The notes: a model not told the origin generated them from the letters alone. Counted from the first letter of the stretch, positions 1-6,394 are shown. The stretch: 21,406 nt of DNA from JAIPJA01 sp964390115 (GCA_964390115.1 CAYMGT010000010.1:1-21406), one strand, 5' to 3'. Translations and numbers: made by a program.

Positions 1-1
1 C

Positions 2-118
2 ACCTCAGTGGCTCATATTACTATCACAGCAATTGATCCAGCTAAGGGCACGTGTATAGAGGTTGTATTAAGAAAAGATGAGTTACCAGAATTTGTTACT
101 AACCAAAAAAAAGAATAG
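2..118 (+). CDS. C-terminal 38 residues of an unrecognised protein (5' end outside window)
   Basis: An open frame enters from the left edge and ends at TAG 116-118. It reads as 38 residues starting TSVAHITITAIDPAKG and ending in a charged, lysine-rich tail. One cysteine is present (residue 18 of the visible part). The gene is followed 14 bases later by a good intrinsic terminator, which supports this being a real gene end. I do not recognise the family; too little is visible to assign a function or localisation. Confidence 0.6.
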   Translation, partial: TSVAHITITAIDPAKGTCIEVVLRKDELPEFVTNQKKE

Positions 119-132
119 TTACAGCTTCCTAT

Positions 133-160
133 AAAGCCTTTATCAATAAGGGCTTTTTTT
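133..160 (+). terminator. Intrinsic terminator after the left-edge gene
   Basis: The arms AAAGCCTTTAT (133-143) and ATAAGGGCTTT (146-156) pair along their length with one G-U pair; the tip opens to a small loop. The right arm runs into seven T residues (154-160). It ends transcription of the gene that stops at 118 and isolates the surface-protein cluster that starts at 417. Confidence 0.8.
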
Positions 161-246
161 ATTTAATAATTTTATTAAAATAGTTTGCTAAGTTTCGCGG
201 ATGCTTACACAGCTTAGAAAAGATGAGCCAGGAGATCTATAAATTA

Positions 247-275
247 TAGACTTACTTTAAAAATAATGTTAAAAT
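247..275 (+). promoter_or_regulatory. Possible sigma-70 promoter for the surface-protein cluster
   Basis: TAGACT (247-252) and TAAAAT (270-275) are separated by 17 bases, matching the -35 and -10 consensus at 4/6 and 5/6. The predicted start near 282 gives an untranslated leader of about 135 bases before the ATG at 417. The region 163-416 is otherwise very AT-rich and holds no gene that I can support, so this is only the best of several weak candidates. Confidence 0.3.
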
Positions 276-370
276 ATAAAAAAAGTTAAAAATAAGGTTT
301 TAATTAAAAATAATTTTTATAAACTATGATTTGAAATGCAATTTAATAAACATGTAAAGGGGGAAATGTT

Positions 371-402
371 AAAAGGAGGAATTTAATAAATAAAAAAGGA
401 GG
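371..402 (+). promoter_or_regulatory. Tandem Shine-Dalgarno sequences upstream of the camelysin-like gene
   Basis: Two AGGAGG cores are visible, at 374-379 and 397-402, after an earlier purine run AAAGGGGGAAA at 356-366. The second core is 14 bases from the ATG at 417, longer than the usual spacing. A seven-codon mini-ORF (ATG 366 to TAA 386, MLKGGI) spans the first AGGAGG. Most genes in this window lack any such site, so the repeated strong sites mark this gene for heavy translation. Confidence 0.6.
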
Positions 403-416
403 AAGAAAAATAAGAT

Positions 417-1043
417 ATGAATAAAAAAGTATTTTACAGCAGTTTATTAATTGTCATTGTTGTGGTAGGTGCGATTGCTGGCACATCGGCTTATTTTACA
501 GCCACTAGAACCACCAATGCTAATAGATTTATCTCAGGAACCTTGGATTTAGATGTAGCTTCTAACGGTAATAAGTTAGAACCTTTTATTATAGAGAATA
601 TGGGGGCAACTGGTAATATTGGTGGTACAAAAACCTGGACTATTAAAAATACAGGATCTTTACCAGGAAGATTATTTGTAAGATTGCAAAATGTTATAAA
701 TGAAGAAAATGGCTGTAATGATCAAGAGAAAGTAGCTGATCCAAATTGTGAAGACTTAGATAAAGTTGGTAATTTAGGTGACGCTATAACTTTAAAGGTT
801 AGTTTAGATGGTAGTGATATGGTTGAATCAACTTTAGCAACTGACACTCAAACAAAGATTGGGCAAGATTGGTATAATTTAGATGCTATAGTTTTACAAC
901 CAAACGAGGAAAGGAAGGTAACTGTTTATTGGAACGCAGATGAGGCTTCTTATGGAAACGAAGTGCAAAGTGATAGCGTTCAGTTTGACGTAAATTTTAG
1001 ATTAATACAGCTTATTGATGGTGACTATCCAAGTAATACATAG
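417..1043 (+). CDS. TasA/camelysin (CalY)-like secreted surface protein
   Basis: This 208-residue protein has a SipW-type signal peptide: MNKK, a hydrophobic core at residues 6-22, and a likely cleavage after GTSA (residue 25). The mature start YFTATRTTNANRFISGTLDL matches the hallmark of TasA/camelysin proteins, in which an aromatic residue and T/S-x-T precede an N-x-F-x-x-G-T-L-D-L strand. The rest is a predicted beta-sandwich with a KNTGSLPGRLFVRL strand typical of the family. Two cysteines (C99 and C110) could form a disulfide. Family members form extracellular fibres or surface layers. The signal peptidase gene lies 49 bases downstream past a terminator-like hairpin. Whether it polymerises in this organism is inference. 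Confidence 0.85.
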   Translation: MNKKVFYSSLLIVIVVVGAIAGTSAYFTATRTTNANRFISGTLDLDVASNGNKLEPFIIENMGATGNIGGTKTWTIKNTGSLPGRLFVRLQNVINEENGCNDQEKVADPNCEDLDKVGNLGDAITLKVSLDGSDMVESTLATDTQTKIGQDWYNLDAIVLQPNEERKVTVYWNADEASYGNEVQSDSVQFDVNFRLIQLIDGDYPSNT

Positions 1044-1050
1044 CTTATTT

Positions 1051-1089
1051 AAGCAGGGGAGAACGTAAAGCTCTCCTGCTTTTCTTTTT
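1051..1089 (+). terminator. Terminator/attenuator between the surface protein and its peptidase
   Basis: AAGCAGGGGAGA (1051-1062) pairs with TCTCCTGCTT (1072-1081), with a GG bulge, and is followed by a T-rich tract to 1089. It sits between the stop at 1043 and the next ATG at 1093. Partial read-through would give much more surface protein than peptidase, a usual arrangement for an abundant substrate and its enzyme. No separate promoter for the downstream gene is visible. Confidence 0.7.
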
Positions 1090-1092
1090 ATT

Positions 1093-1593
1093 ATGAAAAT
1101 TGTAAGATTTGTTTTGTCTTTACTTAAGTGGTTGATATTAGTAGTTTTAACCCTGTTGGCAATATATGTTATAAATTCCAATTTTAATATAGTTAAGGGG
1201 TATAAGACTTTTTTAGTTCAATCTGGATCAATGGAGCCGGCTATCATGACGGGAGATGTTGTTGTAATAAAAAATCAAACAGACTACCTAATAAACGATG
1301 TAGTTACTTTTACTGGAAAATCTAATAGAGTTGTTACTCATAGAATTAATGAGATAGAAAAAAGTGGAGAAAAAAAATATTTTACCAAGGGAGATGCTAA
1401 TAAAACTGGAGATGAAGATTATATTGCTAAAGAACAGATAATTGGAAAAGTTGTTTTAGTTATTCCTCGTTTAGGCTATCTTCTGTCTTTTGCTAAGACT
1501 TTTAATGGTTTAATTATTTTGCTCATTATCCCTGCTATTGTTTATATTTTAGATGAGCTTATAAAAATAAAAAATGCTAAAAAAAATAGTTAA
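1093..1593 (+). CDS. Signal peptidase I, SipW/ER (S26B) type, copy 1
   Basis: This 166-residue protein has an N-terminal membrane helix (about residues 8-27), a catalytic domain and a second C-terminal helix (about 137-155). The catalytic serine is S46 in SGSMEPAI. The general base is His83 in VVTHRI, not the lysine of LepB, which marks the SipW/Sec11 branch. The conserved acid motif TKGDAN has D102. Enzymes of this branch remove signal peptides of TasA/camelysin proteins, and such a substrate is encoded directly upstream. The ATG falls just past the T tract of a terminator and has no Shine-Dalgarno site. The gene overlaps the next one by 20 bases, which implies translational coupling. Confidence 0.9.
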   Translation: MKIVRFVLSLLKWLILVVLTLLAIYVINSNFNIVKGYKTFLVQSGSMEPAIMTGDVVVIKNQTDYLINDVVTFTGKSNRVVTHRINEIEKSGEKKYFTKGDANKTGDEDYIAKEQIIGKVVLVIPRLGYLLSFAKTFNGLIILLIIPAIVYILDELIKIKNAKKNS

Positions 1594-2155
1594 AAGAATC
1601 TGCTTAATTTCTGTTTTTTTGTATGTATTTTTAATCAATAGTCAGTATACCGATGCCGATATTTTTGCTGAAAGAATAATTAAAGATAACTCTATTTCAG
1701 CAATTTCTTTAGATTTTAAAACAAAATCTTCTTTTAATGACTATAATATAGACAACTTATTTTATGTTGCCGGTGCCTTACCTTATGGTTTTGATGTAGA
1801 AGCACTTAAGGTTGAAAATGTGTCAAGTAGAGATTTTAATTATAATATAAAAACAATAAAAAGAGGTGGAGATGATTTTTTATGCAGTAATTTATATTTA
1901 GAAATATTAAGTAAGAATTTTAAAAGTCAGTATAAAGGACCTTTAATTGAGTTTTCTTTAAATTCTGAGATGCTACAAGAATCTCCAGAAAATTACATTT
2001 TTTTTATTGGTTTAGATGAAGACGATATTGATCTTAAAGACAAGACTTGTAATTTTGATTTTTATATAAAAAGTTATAGAAAAAACCCCTCTGAAACGGG
2101 GGGTGTATTCGCTGAAAGAAAAATTAATAATATAATTTCAACCAGCACTTGGTAA
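1574..2155 (+). CDS. Second TasA/camelysin-like secreted protein
   Basis: This 193-residue protein has a basic N-terminus, a hydrophobic core (about residues 9-22) and a likely cleavage before DIFAERI (residue 29-30). The mature start has the family pattern of phenylalanine, charged residues, then N-S-I-S-x-x-S-L-D-F. A related strand recurs at the extreme C-terminus: FAER occurs at residues 31-34 and again at 179-182, both followed by an N-x-I-S segment. Two cysteines (about C104 and C158) may pair. The sequence is far more diverged from known camelysins than its neighbour, so the call rests on these motifs and on the signal peptidase genes on either side. It begins inside the end of peptidase copy 1 and ends six bases before the ATG of copy 2. 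Confidence 0.6.
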   Translation: MLKKIVKRICLISVFLYVFLINSQYTDADIFAERIIKDNSISAISLDFKTKSSFNDYNIDNLFYVAGALPYGFDVEALKVENVSSRDFNYNIKTIKRGGDDFLCSNLYLEILSKNFKSQYKGPLIEFSLNSEMLQESPENYIFFIGLDEDDIDLKDKTCNFDFYIKSYRKNPSETGGVFAERKINNIISTSTW

Positions 2156-2160
2156 AAAAT

Positions 2161-2649
2161 ATGATTAAAACAATATATAAAATTTTTATTCTTTTCTATT
2201 TCGTAATACTATTTATTGTGATTGTATCTTCACTTAATTTTTTTAACCAAATACGTTTCTTTACTAATGTTTCAAGTTCAATGACTCCTGAAATTCAAAA
2301 AGGGGCAGTGGTTGTAGTAAAGAAACAGCTAGACTATAAAAAAGGAGACATTATTTCTTATTACGGTGAAAAAGTAAATAATATTGATATTATAACCCAC
2401 AGAATCGTTGATATAGGTGGTAATGTTTATACAACCAAAGGTGACGCTAATCAATTAGCAGACAGAGAGTTAGTAATACCTAGGCTAGTAATTGGTGAAG
2501 TTGTTTTAATTATACCCCAAGTAGGTTATTTAATAATGTTTTCTAAGACTCATTCAGGTAATCTATTTTTAATTATTTTCCCGGCAATACTAATTGTTTG
2601 TATAGAGTTAATAAAAATGTTTAAAGTAATAAATAATTTTAAACAATAA
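2161..2649 (+). CDS. Signal peptidase I, SipW/ER (S26B) type, copy 2
   Basis: The 162-residue protein has the same plan as the peptidase at 1093: N-terminal helix (about residues 7-26), S40 in SSSMTPEI, His80 in IITHRI, D95 in TKGDAN, and a C-terminal helix (about 132-152). I chose ATG 2161, five bases after the upstream stop; a TTG at 2149 in the same frame would add four residues but overlaps the upstream gene. The two peptidases share the active-site blocks but differ widely elsewhere, so they look like old paralogues with different substrates rather than a recent duplication. It is the last gene of the cluster and ends at a terminator at 2668-2708. Confidence 0.9.
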   Translation: MIKTIYKIFILFYFVILFIVIVSSLNFFNQIRFFTNVSSSMTPEIQKGAVVVVKKQLDYKKGDIISYYGEKVNNIDIITHRIVDIGGNVYTTKGDANQLADRELVIPRLVIGEVVLIIPQVGYLIMFSKTHSGNLFLIIFPAILIVCIELIKMFKVINNFKQ

Positions 2650-2652
2650 TAT

Positions 2653-2949
2653 TTACTCTTTTATTTTAATAGCCCAGCCCTCAATTAAGGCTAGGGTTAT
2701 TTTTTTTTCAGCTTCTGAGAGTAGTCTTTGAATAGTCGAGGAAGAGGTTTTCATTTCTTTAGCACATTTAAACTGACTAAATTTTTTTATATTTTTTAAT
2801 CTTAAAACCTCTAATTCTTCTGCTGAGAGCTCAATTATTTTTAAATTAGATAATCCTACGCCCTGAGGTTTAAAGTATTTAATCTCAGGGCTAAAACAAA
2901 TCCTTCTTTTTAATCGAGGCCTACCAGCTTTATTATTAACTCGCTTCAT
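2653..2949 (-). CDS. DUF134 (UPF0251) family DNA-binding protein
   Basis: The 98-residue protein starts with the family signature GRPRLKRR, then ICFSPEIKYFKPQGV, and ends in a sigma-70 region-4-like helix-turn-helix (FSQFKCAKEMKTSSSTIQRL). The family is small, DNA-binding by prediction, and of unknown regulatory target. I chose the ATG at 2949 because it begins one base after the stop of the upstream DUF5320-like gene and because the family signature starts there; an in-frame ATG at 2997 would overlap that gene by 47 bases and add a lysine-rich tail not seen in the family. The pair is driven by the promoter at 3113-3141 and is convergent with the signal peptidase. Confidence 0.8.
   Translation of the reverse strand: MKRVNNKAGRPRLKRRICFSPEIKYFKPQGVGLSNLKIIELSAEELEVLRLKNIKKFSQFKCAKEMKTSSSTIQRLLSEAEKKITLALIEGWAIKIKE
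2668..2708 (+). terminator. Terminator for the surface-protein cluster, inside the opposing gene
   Basis: AATAGCCCAGCC (2668-2679) and GGCTAGGGTTATT (2689-2701) pair with small bulges, and a run of eight T residues follows at 2701-2708. It lies 18 bases past the stop of the second signal peptidase. The same bases encode the last residues of the convergent DUF134 protein (EGWAIKIKE region), so coding and termination share the sequence. Confidence 0.5.
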
Positions 2950-2950
2950 G

Positions 2951-3073
2951 TTATTCGTTTTTTTTATTTTTTTTAGAATCAGAATTAACCTTGTCATCTG
3001 GTTGACATTTTCCTAGGCCACGTCCTGTTCTGGGTCCTTTTCCTTGAGGACCAGTTTTGTCTTGTTTTGGCAT
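2951..3073 (-). CDS. Small DUF5320-like protein (40 residues)
   Basis: The frame starts at ATG 3073 and ends at TAA 2951. It begins MPKQDKTGPQGKGPRTGRG and continues with a GKCQ motif, then a lysine- and asparagine-rich tail. The motif of a TGP-x-G-x-GP-x-TGRG-x-G-x-C pattern is the hallmark of DUF5320-type small proteins. These often sit next to DUF134 regulators and dinitrogenase iron-molybdenum cofactor (NifX-like) proteins, although no NifX-like gene is present here. It has the best Shine-Dalgarno site in the window (GGAGGTGAT at 3086-3078, seven bases from the ATG after the GGAGGT) and a perfect consensus promoter. Its function is unknown. Confidence 0.8.
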   Translation of the reverse strand: MPKQDKTGPQGKGPRTGRGLGKCQPDDKVNSDSKKNKKNE

Positions 3074-3112
3074 ATTTATCACCTCCCATCATTATATAAT
3101 TATTATATTATG

Positions 3113-3141
3113 ATTATATACCCATAATTTATTATTGTCAA
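3113..3141 (-). promoter_or_regulatory. Perfect sigma-70 promoter for the DUF5320-like/DUF134 pair
   Basis: On the minus strand TTGACA (3141-3136) and TATAAT (3118-3113) are separated by exactly 17 bases, a full consensus match. Transcription should begin near 3106, leaving a leader of about 33 bases before ATG 3073. The leader region holds the palindrome ATTATATAAT (3091-3100), next to further A/T inverted repeats, a possible binding site for the DUF134 protein itself; that role is inference. Confidence 0.8.
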
Positions 3142-3228
3142 ATAAACTTGTTTTGCTTTAATAATTTTGTTAGAGTATGAGATATTAATTATTAAATAAA
3201 AAAGTATTAAGGGATTTTATAATGATGT

Positions 3229-3513
3229 GAGGAAATAGGTTTAGAGGTTCATAGTGGAAATGACTAATTTTTTCGTTTTGAAAAGGGCTTAGGGAAAGGA
3301 ATAATTGATGGAAATGAGCATAACCTTAAAGACGGAGTAGCTATGACAGTTCCAGCTGATTCTAGTCATAATACTATAAACACTTCTAAAACTGAAGATT
3401 TTAAGCTCTATACTATTTACTCACCTGCGTACCATAAAGACGGTATTACAAGAGCTACTAAAGAGGTGGTGATGGAGAATAAAAAGAATTTTAATAGTCA
3501 AGCTACCGAATAA
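3229..3513 (+). pseudogene. Decayed cupin-domain protein with an in-frame nonsense codon
   Basis: Read in one frame, the DNA gives EEIGLEVHSGND, a TAA stop at 3265-3267, then FFRFEKGLGKGIIDGNEHN, and continues to a TAA at 3511. Cupins of this kind normally have glutamine at the stop (H-x-x-x-D-Q-F-F-R), so a single CAA-to-TAA change explains it. The second cupin motif is intact (DGVAMTVPADSSHN), as is a LYTIYSP segment and the expected C-terminus. Upstream of 3229 the frame meets TGA and the normal N-terminal residues are missing, so the gene is broken in at least two places. A shortened product from ATG 3343 would lack the first metal-binding motif. Confidence 0.75.
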
Positions 3514-3533
3514 ATATAAATAAGGGAGTTATA

Positions 3534-3800
3534 ATGAAAAAGAAAAAATTATTAAGCTTAGATTTACATGGTTTAACTCAAATAGAGGCAGAGATTAAAT
3601 TAGAAGAATTTTTTTTAGGTTTAAAAAAGTATAATACAGATAAAGTAAAAATTATAAGTGGTTGGGGAAGAGAAAAAGAACCAATACTTTTTTCTTTAGT
3701 ACAAAAATGGCTTCTAGATAGAGCCTATAGTTTTAGTAATGATTTAGGCTCATTTACTATTAATTTAGGAGACGGGGAGAGGCGAAAAATTATGAGTTAG
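3534..3800 (+). CDS. Small Smr-domain protein
   Basis: The 88-residue protein is a stand-alone Smr (small MutS-related) domain. It shows LDLHGLT (residues 9-15) with the conserved D10 and H12, the helix that follows with EA, and the SGWGRE loop (residues 42-47) corresponding to the TGxG motif. Isolated Smr domains bind nucleic acid and several act as endonucleases on branched DNA or on mRNA at stalled ribosomes; which applies here cannot be told. A Shine-Dalgarno site AAGGGAG (3521-3527) is six bases before the ATG. It follows the dead cupin gene by 20 bases and converges with the sugar-phosphate mutase. Confidence 0.8.
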   Translation: MKKKKLLSLDLHGLTQIEAEIKLEEFFLGLKKYNTDKVKIISGWGREKEPILFSLVQKWLLDRAYSFSNDLGSFTINLGDGERRKIMS

Positions 3801-3840
3801 ATCTTGTAGTATAAGATTGTGTTTAATGAAAAACTTTTTA

Positions 3841-5211
3841 TTATTCATTTTTAATAAATTTTAAAACTGCTTGAGTTTTTTCCTCCATCGTTTTTTTTGT
3901 AATAGCTTCTAGATTAAGTCTAATTTTTTCTTCCGTGTTTGAAGCTCTAACATTGAACCAAAAATCTTCATAAGTTACACTAACACCATCAAGAAGGTTA
4001 ATTTTTCCATCCTTATATTTTTCAATAATTTTTTTTAGTAAAACCTCTTTATCTTGTACTTCTAAGTTTATTTCCCCCGAATGATAATATTTATTATAGG
4101 GAGAAAAGTACTCTGAGGCTGAAATATTGGCAGTAGATAATTCTTCTAAAATTTTTAATATTACAATCATAGGGACTTCATAGCAACCGATGTCCATGTT
4201 TAGAAAAAAATGTCCAGATGACTCTCCGGCAAAATAAATATTTTCTTTAATCGCCTGGTCTTTTATAAGCGAATGACCCACTCGGCTAACTACGGGAATT
4301 CCACCATTTTCAATAATTAAATCTTGAGTGATTTTTCCAGGTCTAACGTCGTAAGCTATTTTAGAACCAGGTTTATCTCTTAAAAATATTTTTGCTAATA
4401 TTCCCCTGATAATAGCTTGATTAATAGCCTTTCCCTTGTTGTCAACGAAAAATACTCTGTCACCATCTCCATCAGTAGCAACTCCCAAATCAGCTGATTC
4501 AGATAATACCCTATCTTTAAGTTGCTTTAAGTTATCTTCTTTTAAGGGGTCGGCTTCATGACTGGGAAAAGTGCCATCAAGTTCAAAATTTACAGGAATT
4601 AAAGTGGCGGGAATTTTTTCAAACAACTTTTTACAATATGGAGACCCCATAGAATTAGCAGCGTCTACTACTATTTTCATAGGTTTAATTTTTTCAGTAT
4701 TAACGAAGCTGAGAGAGTGTTCAACCTCTTCATCTAAAATAAAATTATTGAGTTGTAATTTCCCCTTGGTCTTAGATAGATTTAAAGAGTTTTTCAAAAT
4801 TAAATTTTTAATTTTTTCTAAACCTGTATCTCCACCCACGGGCATAGCCCTATTTCTTACCACTTTAAAACCATTCCAAATAGCTGGATTATGAGAGGCT
4901 GAAACTATGATACCTCCGTCATAATTTAATTTAGCCACGGCAAAATAAAAGGTTGGAGTAGAGTTTAAGCCAATATCCAAAACATCTAAGCCCGCATCTA
5001 GAAGTCCATCTATAAGGTATTTTTGTAATTGAGGCGAGCTTAATCTCATGTCTCTGGCTACAACCACCTTAATACCTTGTTCTTTTTTTAATTCATCTTT
5101 TCTCATCTGAGCATAAGCCAAACCTAGTTTATAGGCAAATTTTTCGTCAAAATCTTTAGCATAAACGCCCCTAATGTCATAAGCCTTAAATATTTTTTCA
5201 TTTAATAGCAT
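3841..5211 (-). CDS. Phosphomannomutase/phosphoglucomutase (alpha-D-phosphohexomutase)
   Basis: The 456-residue length is normal for a ManB/AlgC-type enzyme, which interconverts hexose 6-phosphates and 1-phosphates to feed nucleotide-sugar synthesis. All four active-site elements are visible: the phosphoserine loop VSASHNP with Ser106, the magnesium loop DGDGDR (247-252), the sugar-binding loop GESSGH (329-334), and the phosphate-binding loop RASNTE (422-427). The N-terminal FKAYDIRGVY is the standard start. It lies four bases downstream of the bactofilin-like gene and is likely co-transcribed. Whether glucose or mannose is preferred cannot be read from the sequence. The product would supply sugar for the envelope polysaccharide suggested by the flippase further right. 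Confidence 0.92.
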   Translation of the reverse strand: MLLNEKIFKAYDIRGVYAKDFDEKFAYKLGLAYAQMRKDELKKEQGIKVVVARDMRLSSPQLQKYLIDGLLDAGLDVLDIGLNSTPTFYFAVAKLNYDGGIIVSASHNPAIWNGFKVVRNRAMPVGGDTGLEKIKNLILKNSLNLSKTKGKLQLNNFILDEEVEHSLSFVNTEKIKPMKIVVDAANSMGSPYCKKLFEKIPATLIPVNFELDGTFPSHEADPLKEDNLKQLKDRVLSESADLGVATDGDGDRVFFVDNKGKAINQAIIRGILAKIFLRDKPGSKIAYDVRPGKITQDLIIENGGIPVVSRVGHSLIKDQAIKENIYFAGESSGHFFLNMDIGCYEVPMIVILKILEELSTANISASEYFSPYNKYYHSGEINLEVQDKEVLLKKIIEKYKDGKINLLDGVSVTYEDFWFNVRASNTEEKIRLNLEAITKKTMEEKTQAVLKFIKNE

Positions 5212-5215
5212 ATAG

Positions 5216-6355
5216 TTATTTATTTAATATTTTTAAGCGATGATTTAACAAGGTTCCTAAAATAATTAATATACTTAATATACTCAAGACTCGTCCGACT
5301 ACAGGAATGGAAAATAAAATCCAAGCCAATGGCACGCCTAACAAGAGAGACATATTTAGATTTATTTTTTTTATTTTAAATAAATGAGTTCTAAGTAAGT
5401 AGCCCAGATAAATACCGAACACAACCTTGGCAACATATAGAGAGATAAGCCAAAGCAAAATAACTATAATTGAGAGTGGTAGGCCAATAAGTGTTATAGC
5501 TAGAAGTATAGCGATTATAGGAGTGATGATAAGTGTTAATAAACCGAAGAGAAGATTTTTGTTCCAATTTTTCTCAATATTAAGAAGAGTTTTTTGAGTA
5601 AATTTTTTAAATAGACTAACTATTACCAAACCAAGTACTAAAGCGGAAAAGATAGCTACTAATAAGTCCCATAAAACCTCTTTAGTATTTTTTTGAAAAC
5701 TTTTTTCCGTAAAATTAATACTTCCCCTAACCTTATTTTTATCTATGTTTAAAGTTTTAGCTGCTAAGTAATTTAAATCACCGTTAATTTTAGATTCTTC
5801 TGATAATTGTATATTATTGCCTAAGTTTTTTTCTTTATCATTAATTCTTAAATTAATATTATTATTAATAATACCCGAAACCTTTAAATTATTAGTAAAG
5901 CCATTTAATTCTCCTCTGATAGTGCCTTTAACCTCAGATAAAACTGTGCCCATTAAAACATTCCAAGTTATATCAGCTTTTTCGCCTATAACTAAATTAT
6001 TACTTAAAATATTAACATTTTTACCAATACGGCTATTGATATTGGCGTAATTAGTACTTATTGATCTAATGTTCCCACTAACCTCACCATCAACTTGCAA
6101 ACCTTGAGAAAGAGATATTATGTCACCAGTTACTTTGCCCTTAATGTTTATACTTTGAGCGGCGACAATTAAATCCCCGTCTATAACCCCCTCTACTGTA
6201 ATATTTTTAGCTGCTACGTAAAAATTTCCCTCCACTACTTTGTCTTGGGGAATAAAAACACCTTCAGCGCTTTTTACATTCAAGGCCTGGGTGCTCAAAG
6301 GATAAAATCCGATTAAAACAAGAAGAAGGATGAGTAATGTGGTTGTTTTTTTCAT
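5216..6355 (-). CDS. Exported bactofilin-like (polymer-forming) protein with C-terminal membrane domain
   Basis: The 379-residue protein has a signal peptide (residues 1-24), then a right-handed beta-helix-like region (about 30-215) built of repeated V/I-x-G-x-I/V-x-G-D/N strands such as VEGVIDGDLIV and IKGKVTGDIIS. This resembles the DUF583/bactofilin fold, but on the outer side of the membrane. The C-terminal third has about four or five hydrophobic segments (about 225-248, 267-320, 335-375). Such proteins are found in many Gram-positive and CPR genomes with no assigned function; a scaffolding role at the envelope is inference. It is the first gene of a two-gene unit with the sugar-phosphate mutase and has an extended -10 promoter in front. 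Confidence 0.7.
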   Translation of the reverse strand: MKKTTTLLILLLVLIGFYPLSTQALNVKSAEGVFIPQDKVVEGNFYVAAKNITVEGVIDGDLIVAAQSINIKGKVTGDIISLSQGLQVDGEVSGNIRSISTNYANINSRIGKNVNILSNNLVIGEKADITWNVLMGTVLSEVKGTIRGELNGFTNNLKVSGIINNNINLRINDKEKNLGNNIQLSEESKINGDLNYLAAKTLNIDKNKVRGSINFTEKSFQKNTKEVLWDLLVAIFSALVLGLVIVSLFKKFTQKTLLNIEKNWNKNLLFGLLTLIITPIIAILLAITLIGLPLSIIVILLWLISLYVAKVVFGIYLGYLLRTHLFKIKKINLNMSLLLGVPLAWILFSIPVVGRVLSILSILIILGTLLNHRLKILNK

Positions 6356-6363
6356 AAAATTAA

Positions 6364-6369
6364 TATAAT
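6364..6369 (+). promoter_or_regulatory. Candidate -10 for Elp3
   Basis: TATAAT at 6364-6369 is a perfect -10 hexamer 40 bases before the Elp3 ATG. The best -35, TTGTTT at 6343-6348, has a short 15-base spacing, so the call is weak. The element would overlap the leader of the divergent gene. Confidence 0.35.
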
Positions 6370-6394
6370 GTAAGTAAAGAATATAACTAACCTT

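Noticed and set aside
71..243. AGAAAAGATGAG occurs at 71-82 and 216-227, both readable as LRKDE, the second in a tiny frame MLTQLRKDEPGDL.
   Set aside because: Twelve matching bases in A-rich DNA with no similarity on either side; it could be a degenerate duplication of the gene tail but the evidence is too thin.
2149..2160. TTG start for the second signal peptidase, four codons upstream.
   Set aside because: It overlaps the preceding gene, and the ATG at 2161 gives the normal N-terminal helix.
2950..2997. Longer DUF134 protein starting at 2997.
   Set aside because: The extra 16 residues overlap the DUF5320-like gene in another frame and do not look like the family's start.
3265..3267. Stop-codon reassignment as an explanation of the TAA in the cupin gene.
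   Set aside because: All other genes in the window end normally at TAA, TAG or TGA and none needs an internal stop to be read; TGA recoding as in some CPR lineages is also not needed.
3801..3860. Possible terminator between the Smr gene and the convergent mutase gene.
   Set aside because: Only short A/T-rich stems (ATCTT/AAGAT and AATGA/TCATT) with no clear T tract in a proper place.
4571..4894. Open frame on the plus strand inside the mutase gene.
   Set aside because: Antisense shadow of a gene with all catalytic motifs; no start signals.
5817..6050. Plus-strand open frame opposite the bactofilin-like gene.
   Set aside because: Low-complexity mirror of the beta-helix repeats, no start signals.
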